5,034 nt of DNA. Origin: Betaproteobacteria bacterium. GTDB taxonomy: Bacteria > Pseudomonadota > Gammaproteobacteria > Burkholderiales > SG8-39. Below are positions 1 to 4,411 of the stretch, piece after piece (positions within the stretch are counted from its first letter, which is position 1; every line of letters starts with the position of its first letter). The stretch spans positions 1-5,034 of the forward strand of contig JAAOZY010000057.1 in the NCBI GenBank assembly GCA_012274205.1, in the 5' to 3' direction. The position numbers and the translations under genes are program-made. The notes beneath the pieces are model-generated. The model ran no database searches. It worked only from the letters and a program-made list of their open reading frames with translations, and was not told the origin of the DNA.

Positions 1-176
1 CGCGCGACCAGTTGCTGCTGAAGACGCGCAACCGCGAATGGGAGCCGTTCGACCGCTCGATCGACATCCGCATCGGCCGGCTGCGCCGCAAGGTCGAGCC
101 CGATCCGGACGGCGAGCCGCGCTGCATCCGGACCGTGCGCAACGCCGGCTACATGTTCATCACCGGCGCCAGCTAG
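1..176 (+). CDS. OmpR-family response regulator, C-terminal DNA-binding end (partial)
   Basis: The reading frame enters from the left edge (first full codon at base 3) and stops at TAG 174-176, leaving 57 codons. The visible residues form the end of a winged-helix DNA-binding domain. The stretch FDRSIDIRIGRLRRKVEPDP is the recognition helix and following turn typical of OmpR/PhoB-type regulators, and RTVRNAGYMF is the C-terminal beta-hairpin wing (usually TVRGVGYxF). The protein would bind promoter DNA in the cytoplasm after phosphorylation by a partner histidine kinase. The receiver domain, the phospho-acceptor aspartate and any kinase gene are outside the window, so the signal is unknown. 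No kinase follows downstream, so a kinase, if linked, would lie upstream. The family call is firm; the specific regulator cannot be named. Confidence 0.9.
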   Translation, partial: RDQLLLKTRNREWEPFDRSIDIRIGRLRRKVEPDPDGEPRCIRTVRNAGYMFITGAS

Positions 177-413
177 TTTCGCCCCGGGGTTGGAGCCACG
201 ACCGGCACTCGCGGCGGCCTGCGCCCGGATTGATCCCGGTCTCGGTGAGGCGGTAAACGCGCTGAGGCGCTGAGGTCGAAATGGTCGTTGCCGGCCAGAT
301 GGGCCCCCGCGCGCGCGGATTTGCCTTTCGGGACAAGATTTGCCCGCGACACAATTTTTTCGTCCTCCATCCGTCTACACAGGGGTATGGATGAAGCACT
401 GCGCGCAGGTCGG
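177..413. other. Intergenic region between response regulator and sigma factor
   Basis: No coding sequence is convincing in these 237 bases. The left part is GC-rich and holds a perfect tandem copy of the 8-mer GCGCTGAG at 259-274. The right part is more AT-rich (ACAATTTTTT at 351-360), a plausible site for the sigma-factor promoter. CACAAT at 350-355 matches a sigma-70 -10 element at 4 of 6 positions, but no good -35 lies at the right distance. An ECF-type autoregulated promoter could not be recognised with confidence. An in-frame ATG at 387 makes a slightly longer sigma factor possible. No clear T-tailed terminator for the upstream gene was seen. Confidence 0.5.
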
Positions 414-971
414 ATGACTGCCGAGCCAGAGCAGGACATTTCCGCCGTGATCCGGCGGGAACGGGGGCGTCTGCGCAATTTCATACGCAAGCGTGTAGCG
501 AACGAGAGCGATGCGGAGGAAATTCTCCAGGAGGTTTTCTCCGAACTCGTGGAGTCCTACTGGCTGATGCGGCCGGTAGAGCAGGTTGGGGCCTGGCTTT
601 TTCGTGTCGCTAGAAATCGCATCATCGATCTGTTTCGAAAGACGAAGACCGAGGCGCGCGGCGTCGAGGCGCCGAATCCTGACGGGAAGGGCGATCTTGT
701 CGATCTGGAGGAGTTGCTGCCCTCGTTGGAGATGGGGCCCGAGGCCGCGTATGCGCGCAGCGTGCTGCTCGACGAGCTCGAGGCCGCACTGGAGGAGTTG
801 CCGCCAGCGCAGCGCGATGCGTTCGTGGCGCATGAGCTGGAGGGCCGCAGCTTCAAGGAGCTGGCCAAGGAAACCGGTGTCAGCGTGAACACCTTGCTCT
901 CCCGCAAGCACTATGCCGTTCTGTTCTTGCGACAACGGCTGCAAGCGATCTATGACGAGTACTTTGAGTGA
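414..971 (+). CDS. ECF-like RNA polymerase sigma factor (sigma-70 family)
   Basis: A 185-residue protein, the normal size for an extracytoplasmic-function sigma factor that directs RNA polymerase to a small set of promoters. Region 2 spans about residues 15-80: DAEEILQEVF (33-42) is the region 2.1/2.2 core-binding helix and WLFRVARNRIIDLFRK (61-76) covers the -10 recognition part. A linker of about 45 acidic residues follows. Region 4 spans about 122-175, with ALEELPPAQRDAF leading into the helix-turn-helix FKELAKETGVSVNTLLSRKH (147-166) that reads the -35 element. ATG 414 was chosen because family members start shortly before this point and an AGG lies at 407-409. ATG 387, with AGGGG only one base upstream, is an alternative adding 9 residues; the ATG at 288 would add 42 residues unlike the family. 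The next gene starts 14 bases after the stop, suggesting cotranscription. The sigma-factor call is secure; the stimulus is unknown. Confidence 0.92.
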   Translation: MTAEPEQDISAVIRRERGRLRNFIRKRVANESDAEEILQEVFSELVESYWLMRPVEQVGAWLFRVARNRIIDLFRKTKTEARGVEAPNPDGKGDLVDLEELLPSLEMGPEAAYARSVLLDELEAALEELPPAQRDAFVAHELEGRSFKELAKETGVSVNTLLSRKHYAVLFLRQRLQAIYDEYFE

Positions 972-972
972 C

Positions 973-977
973 AAGGA
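973..977 (+). promoter_or_regulatory. Ribosome binding site deciding the start of the small membrane protein
   Basis: AAGGA lies 8 bases before ATG 986, the best spacing among the three in-frame starts (GTG 968, ATG 977, ATG 986). It overlaps ATG 977, arguing against that start. It falls just after the sigma-factor stop codon, consistent with translational coupling within one transcript. Confidence 0.55.
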
Positions 978-985
978 TGCGGAAC

Positions 986-1321
986 ATGAAACGATATTGG
1001 ATTCTGAAGGCGCTGAAGATCACCCTCTGCATCGCGCTGGCGGTGCTGGCGTTCAGCTTCGTCGTGATGAGCCTGTGGAACTGGTTGATGCCACCTCTTT
1101 TCGGTTGGATGGCCATCGGCTTCTGGCAGGCCTTGGGACTCCTCATCCTGAGCCGGATTCTTTTTGGCGGCTGGGGTGGCCGTGGCGGCGGCATGCACTG
1201 GCGTCGCCGCATGGCCGAGCGCTGGGCACAGATGACGCCCGAGGAGAGGGAGAAATTCCGCGAAGGCGTGCGAGGCCGTTGTGGCCATCTCACAGCGCCG
1301 TCAACGGACTCGAAGGCGTAG
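986..1321 (+). CDS. Small two-helix membrane protein paired with the sigma factor
   Basis: A 111-residue protein of unknown function. It has two hydrophobic segments: about 10-30 (ITLCIALAVLAFSFVVMSLW) and about 38-60 (containing GFWQALGLLILSRILFGG). The conserved-looking turn WNWLMPPLFG lies between them. A glycine-rich, strongly basic stretch (GGWGGRGGGMHWRRR, 61-75) and the charged helix MTPEEREKFREGVRGR follow. By the positive-inside rule both ends should lie in the cytoplasm, making an inner-membrane hairpin with a soluble C-terminal tail. ATG 986 is preferred because AAGGA at 973-977 sits 8 bases upstream. ATG 977 and a GTG at 968 overlapping the sigma-factor stop are in frame but poorly placed. 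Its position right behind an ECF-like gene suggests a membrane anti-sigma or accessory role, but there is no HxxxCxxC zinc anti-sigma motif. I recall similar small proteins beside sigma genes in other proteobacteria but cannot name a family. Confidence 0.8.
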   Translation: MKRYWILKALKITLCIALAVLAFSFVVMSLWNWLMPPLFGWMAIGFWQALGLLILSRILFGGWGGRGGGMHWRRRMAERWAQMTPEEREKFREGVRGRCGHLTAPSTDSKA

Positions 1322-1371
1322 CCGCAGAACTGTTCCGGTGGCAGGCGGATTTCCGATGCGATCGCGTCCGC

Positions 1372-1408
1372 GTGCCGTCGGGGCCGCGCCCCGTCGAGAA
1401 CGCGGCAC
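1372..1408. terminator. GC-rich stem-loop between convergent genes, possible terminator
   Basis: The 107-base gap between the two convergent stop codons holds a two-part dyad. The inner stem is CGGGGC (1379-1384) with GCCCCG (1388-1393), closed by a 3-base loop. The outer stem is GTGCCG (1372-1377) with CGGCAC (1403-1408), separated from the inner stem by 1 base on the left and 9 on the right. The position, 20 bases past the ligase stop and 50 past the membrane-protein stop, suits a shared terminator. No run of T follows on either strand, so a classic intrinsic terminator is not demonstrated. Confidence 0.35.
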
Positions 1409-1428
1409 AATACCATCAAAGTCGAAGA

Positions 1429-3084
1429 TCAACCCCGCGATGCACGCTCCGCCTCGAGCTTGGAAGCGATCATGTCGCGCAATTGCCGCTTGAGGATCTT
1501 GCCCACCGGGCTGATTGGAAACGAGGGCATCACCTCCAGCCGCTCGGGCAGCTTGAACGATGCAATGTGCTGCCCGCGCAGATGCGCGATCAGCTCGTCA
1601 AAGCCGAGCCGGGTGCCCGGCCTGAGCACCACGCAGGCGCAGGCTTTTTCGCCGAACACCGGGTCGGGCATGGCGACCAGGCTGACGTCCTTGACTTGCG
1701 GCAGGCCGAAGATCAGGTTCTCGATCTCCTCGCAGCTGATCTTCTCGCCGCCGCGGTTGATCAGGTCCTTGCGCCGCCCTTCCGTATACACATAGCGGCC
1801 GTGCTTGCGCACGATATCGCCCATCCGATAGAAGCCGTCGGCGGTGAATGCCTCGGCGTTCTTTTCCGGCGCGTTGTAGTAGCCGTTGATGGTGTAGGGC
1901 CCGCGCACCACCAGTTCGCCGGGCTCGCCGTCGGGGACTTCGTCGCCGGCATCGTCGAGGACCTTGATCTCGTCGAACTCGCTCACCGGCGCGCCCGAGC
2001 TTTCAAGCAACAGTTCGTCGCCGTCATCGAGCCGGGTCATGTTGATCAGGCCCTCGGCGGTTCCATAGATCTCCTGCGGCGTACAGCCGAATTCCTTCCT
2101 CAGCCGCAGGCGCAACTCCGGCGCCAGACGGGCGCCGCCGTTTTGCACGACTCGCAGCGACGACAGGTCGAATCGCCTGGGGATGTCGCTGTTGAGCCAG
2201 GTTGAAATGAGGGGAACAACGGCCGCGATGACCGTCACCCGTTCACGCTCCACGGTGCGAAAGATGTCTGCCGTGTCGGTGCCGGTCGCGATCACCAATG
2301 CGCCGCCGGTATAGAAGGCGCCCAGCATGCCCGGGGAGGCCAGGTTGTAGTTGTGGCCCAGCGGCAGCACGGCCATGAACACGGTGTCGCGATCGAAGCC
2401 CGCGGCCTGCGCGCACAAGCGGGCGTTGAGCACATAGTCGTCATGGGTGCGCGGAATCAGCTTGGAGAGCGAGGTGGTGCCGCCGGACAGCAGCATGGTC
2501 GAGACCTCGTCGGCGGCCGGCAGCACCCCACTCAGCAGCGACGCCAGCGTTCCCTCGTCGGTCGTCGGGGCGATGTGGGAACCCAGCGCGGTCTGCCCCG
2601 GGCCTGCCTGTCCCGCGACAACCACATGGCGCAGGAAAGGGAATTCAGCGGACAACTCTGCTGCCATCGGCCGGTAATCGAAACCCGCAATCGTGTCGGC
2701 GATGAAATAGGCGGAGGCCTGCGAAGCGCGGAGGAAGTGCCGCACCTCGGCATGTCGGTGCGCCCGCAGCGCCGTCACCGGAATGACGCCAATCCAGTTC
2801 AGGGCCAGATAAGTCGTGACGAACTCCGGGATATTGGGCAGCTGGAGCACGGCACGATCGAGCGGCTTCAGCCCGAGCTCGAGCAGGCCGACCGCGAGCC
2901 GTCGGGAGTCCGAGACCAGTTCCCCATAGGTGATCCGGCGTTCCCCGTACACCACCGCCACCTTGTCGGGGTGCCGGCGGGCGGTACGCGCCACCATCTC
3001 GGAAACAGTGAGACCCTCCCACAACCCCGCCTCGCGGTAACGCAGCGCGGCCGCTTGCGGCCAACCCCTGAATCCTTGCAACAT
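1429..3084 (-). CDS. Aryl-acid (salicylate / 2,3-dihydroxybenzoate type) AMP ligase, EntE/DhbE-like
   Basis: A 551-residue cytoplasmic adenylate-forming enzyme, full length for the family. It should activate a hydroxybenzoate with ATP to an acyl-AMP, and possibly pass it to CoA. EntE/DhbE hallmarks appear in order: SGGTTSLSKLIPRTHDDY (200-217), the phosphate-binding loop plus the family-specific IPRTH tail; LPLGHNYNLASPG (240-252), the aryl-acid pocket; YGTAEGLINMTRLDD (340-354); YRMGDI (419-424); GRRKDLINRGGEKIS (436-450); and PVGKILKRQLR (526-536) with predicted catalytic Lys529. The loop is unusual, with Ser205 and Ser207 where Gly and Pro are normal. The start at 3084 has GGGAG 8 bases upstream (3093-3097). 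The gene follows the hydroxylase by 27 bases and is surely in its operon. That pairing points to catabolism through a CoA thioester, as in the Streptomyces sdg genes, rather than siderophore synthesis. No carrier protein or peptide synthetase is seen. The exact acid is unproven. Confidence 0.88.
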   Translation of the reverse strand: MLQGFRGWPQAAALRYREAGLWEGLTVSEMVARTARRHPDKVAVVYGERRITYGELVSDSRRLAVGLLELGLKPLDRAVLQLPNIPEFVTTYLALNWIGVIPVTALRAHRHAEVRHFLRASQASAYFIADTIAGFDYRPMAAELSAEFPFLRHVVVAGQAGPGQTALGSHIAPTTDEGTLASLLSGVLPAADEVSTMLLSGGTTSLSKLIPRTHDDYVLNARLCAQAAGFDRDTVFMAVLPLGHNYNLASPGMLGAFYTGGALVIATGTDTADIFRTVERERVTVIAAVVPLISTWLNSDIPRRFDLSSLRVVQNGGARLAPELRLRLRKEFGCTPQEIYGTAEGLINMTRLDDGDELLLESSGAPVSEFDEIKVLDDAGDEVPDGEPGELVVRGPYTINGYYNAPEKNAEAFTADGFYRMGDIVRKHGRYVYTEGRRKDLINRGGEKISCEEIENLIFGLPQVKDVSLVAMPDPVFGEKACACVVLRPGTRLGFDELIAHLRGQHIASFKLPERLEVMPSFPISPVGKILKRQLRDMIASKLEAERASRG

Positions 3085-3111
3085 GATCGGTTCTCCCGGT
3101 TGTGTGCCTGC

Positions 3112-4269
3112 TCATGTCCGCCCGTCATCGCGGGCGACTTCCGGGTGCAGGGCTTCGTAGGCGCGAGCCAGATTCGCATCGCGCCGCCGGACTTCGGCGT
3201 GATCGACGCGCCCGCTCCGGGTCATATAGCTGTAGGCGAACTCGACCGGGCTGAGCGTGGTGACCCGCTTGTCCATCTCTTCATACCATTGGATGCTGAT
3301 GTTGGCAGCATCCCAGATCTTCTTCATGGGGGGCAGGCGCCTCTCCTGAAAGCGGACGAGCGCTGACTGCACATCCGTTCCGCATTCCCTGAATGCCTTG
3401 AACAAGGCCACCGAGTCCTCCATCGCGAGCCGGGTACCGGAACCGATGGAGAAATGCGCCGTGCGCAGCGCATCACCCAGCAACACGACGTTGTCGAAAC
3501 TCCATTGCGCGTTCCAGATGACCGGGAAGTTGCGCCAGTACGAGTTGTTCGAAATGATGGGTTTGCCCTTGAGGTCCTTCGCAAACACCCGCTCGCAGTG
3601 CGTGATGGTGTCGGCGGGGCTCATGTCCTTGAAACCGGCACGCTGCCAGGTCGCGTCTTCCACCTCCACCAGGAACGTGCTCATGTCGGGCCGATATCGA
3701 TAGTGATGGGCACAGAAAACGCCGACATCGGTTTCCCGAAACGTCAGCGTCAGGCTGTCGAAGGCCTGGCTCGTGCCGTACCAGATGAACTTGTTGCTGC
3801 GCCATTGCGTGGTCGTGCCGAACTTCGCCTCGTTCTGGCTGCGGATCGATGAGAAGGCGCCGTCAGCCCCTACGATCAGGTCGGCGTCGCCAAGCTGCTT
3901 CAGGCTCTTGACCTCTGTTTCGAAGCGGATCTCCAGGCCCAGCTTCTCGACATAAGCGTAGAGCAGGGTCAGCAACTCCAGCCGGCCGATCGAGGCGAAG
4001 CCGTTGCCGGCAATTGGGATCCGGGTGTCGTTGTGCACGATGGTGATGTCGGGCCAGGTCTCCAGGTGAGGCGTCAGGTAACGATAGAGCGCCTCGTCGT
4101 CCGCGCGAAGAAACTCCAGCGCGCGATCCGAGAAGACCACCCCGAATCCCCAGGTCGCGTCGCGGGGGGTGCGATCGAACAGAGTGATCTCGTGGGACGG
4201 ATCATGCTGTTTCATCAGCGCCGCGAAACAAAGGCCCGCCGGTCCGGCGCCGACGATGCTGATTTTCAT
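3112..4269 (-). CDS. FAD-dependent monooxygenase, probable salicylyl-CoA 5-hydroxylase
   Basis: A 385-residue flavoprotein of the class A aromatic hydroxylase group. It contains the FAD-binding GAGPAG (7-12) at the N-terminus, GADGAFSSIR (134-143) as the DG motif, and LLGDALRTAHFSIGSGTRLA (263-282) with the GD motif at 265-266. WGFGVVFSD (40-48), the HFSIGSGT block and FAYSYMTRS (344-352) are, as I recall them, typical of the anthraniloyl-CoA monooxygenase / salicylyl-CoA 5-hydroxylase branch, not of free-salicylate hydroxylases such as NahG. The protein ends where the first domain of the two-domain anthraniloyl-CoA monooxygenase/reductase ends and lacks the old-yellow-enzyme half, so simple NAD(P)H- and O2-dependent hydroxylation is expected. 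The likely reaction is salicylyl-CoA to gentisyl-CoA; a 4-hydroxybenzoyl-CoA hydroxylase with NIH shift is a possible alternative. GGAGG (4277-4281) lies 7 bases before the start. It is first in the operon and divergent from the NahR-like regulator. Confidence 0.87.
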   Translation of the reverse strand: MKISIVGAGPAGLCFAALMKQHDPSHEITLFDRTPRDATWGFGVVFSDRALEFLRADDEALYRYLTPHLETWPDITIVHNDTRIPIAGNGFASIGRLELLTLLYAYVEKLGLEIRFETEVKSLKQLGDADLIVGADGAFSSIRSQNEAKFGTTTQWRSNKFIWYGTSQAFDSLTLTFRETDVGVFCAHHYRYRPDMSTFLVEVEDATWQRAGFKDMSPADTITHCERVFAKDLKGKPIISNNSYWRNFPVIWNAQWSFDNVVLLGDALRTAHFSIGSGTRLAMEDSVALFKAFRECGTDVQSALVRFQERRLPPMKKIWDAANISIQWYEEMDKRVTTLSPVEFAYSYMTRSGRVDHAEVRRRDANLARAYEALHPEVARDDGRT

Positions 4270-4335
4270 ATTGCCGCCTCCATCCGACCGGGGTGCCAGT
4301 GAACCGCGAGGGCGAGGTAGCGCCCCGGCAAACCG

Positions 4336-4364
4336 ATAGTCCGCACCGGGATGTCATTTGTCAA
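4336..4364 (-). promoter_or_regulatory. Predicted sigma-70 promoter of the hydroxylase-ligase operon
   Basis: On the minus strand a perfect TTGACA -35 hexamer (4364 down to 4359) is followed, after exactly 17 bases, by GACTAT (4341 down to 4336), a weak -10 matching TATAAT at 3 of 6 positions. Transcription would begin near 4329, giving a leader of about 60 bases before the hydroxylase start. A strong -35 with a poor -10 suits a promoter needing an activator, in line with the LysR-type dyad just upstream. It was found by eye and has not been tested. Confidence 0.5.
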
Positions 4365-4407
4365 TAGAATTTGGCGAATGATCTGAATCACTGCCGTGAA
4401 TATTGAC
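4360..4407. repeat. 7-bp inverted repeat spanning the divergent promoter region
   Basis: GTCAATA (4360-4366) and TATTGAC (4401-4407) are exact inverted copies separated by 34 bases. The left arm overlaps the operon's predicted -35 hexamer. The right arm lies just before the regulator's start codon. The T-N11-A dyad sits between them. The two half-sites could be contacted by a regulator tetramer, or the match could be chance; an exact 7-bp pair in a region this size is not rare. Confidence 0.4.
4388..4400 (-). promoter_or_regulatory. Candidate LysR-type recognition site (T-N11-A dyad)
   Basis: The minus strand reads TTCACGGCAGTGA, a T-N11-A motif enclosing the perfect dyad TCAC/GTGA with a 4-base centre. 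Relative to the predicted operon start near 4329 it spans about -59 to -71, centred near -65, where LysR-type activators usually bind. It begins only 11 bases before the regulator's start codon, so binding could also repress the regulator. The ATTCAC beginning resembles the NahR-box sequence as I remember it; this is an unverified comparison. Confidence 0.5.
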
Positions 4408-4411
4408 GCCC

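Noticed and set aside
259..274. Tandem 8-mer GCGCTGAG x2
   Set aside because: Only two copies in GC-rich intergenic DNA; no link to a promoter or mobile element could be made.
330..364. ECF-type autoregulated promoter ahead of the sigma factor (GGGAC at 330-334 and CGTC at 361-364)
   Set aside because: The 26-base gap is far longer than the roughly 16-17 bases expected for ECF promoters, so the pairing is probably chance.
288..413. Upstream ATG at 288 as the sigma-factor start
   Set aside because: The extra 42 residues are proline/arginine-rich and unlike ECF N-termini, and there is no ribosome site. ATG 414, or at most 387, fits better.
375..974. Minus-strand open frame of 199 codons antisense to the sigma factor
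   Set aside because: The sense strand encodes clear sigma region 2 and region 4 motifs; the antisense product shows no recognisable features.
913..2205. Long plus-strand open frame of 430 codons across the small membrane protein and the 3' part of the ligase
   Set aside because: It overlaps the well-supported small membrane protein and then runs antisense to the ligase. Its protein is a histidine/arginine/alanine-rich low-information sequence with no motif, the usual result of antisense frames in GC-rich DNA.
1429..3084. Siderophore biosynthesis role for the EntE-like ligase
   Set aside because: No isochorismate enzymes, carrier protein, peptide synthetase, iron-uptake gene or Fur-box-like site was seen. 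The operon partner is an acyl-CoA-type hydroxylase and the regulator is NahR-like.
2353..3366. Plus-strand open frame of 337 codons antisense to the ligase and hydroxylase
   Set aside because: It spans the junction of two convincing minus-strand genes, has no domain or plausible ribosome site, and has shadow-type composition.
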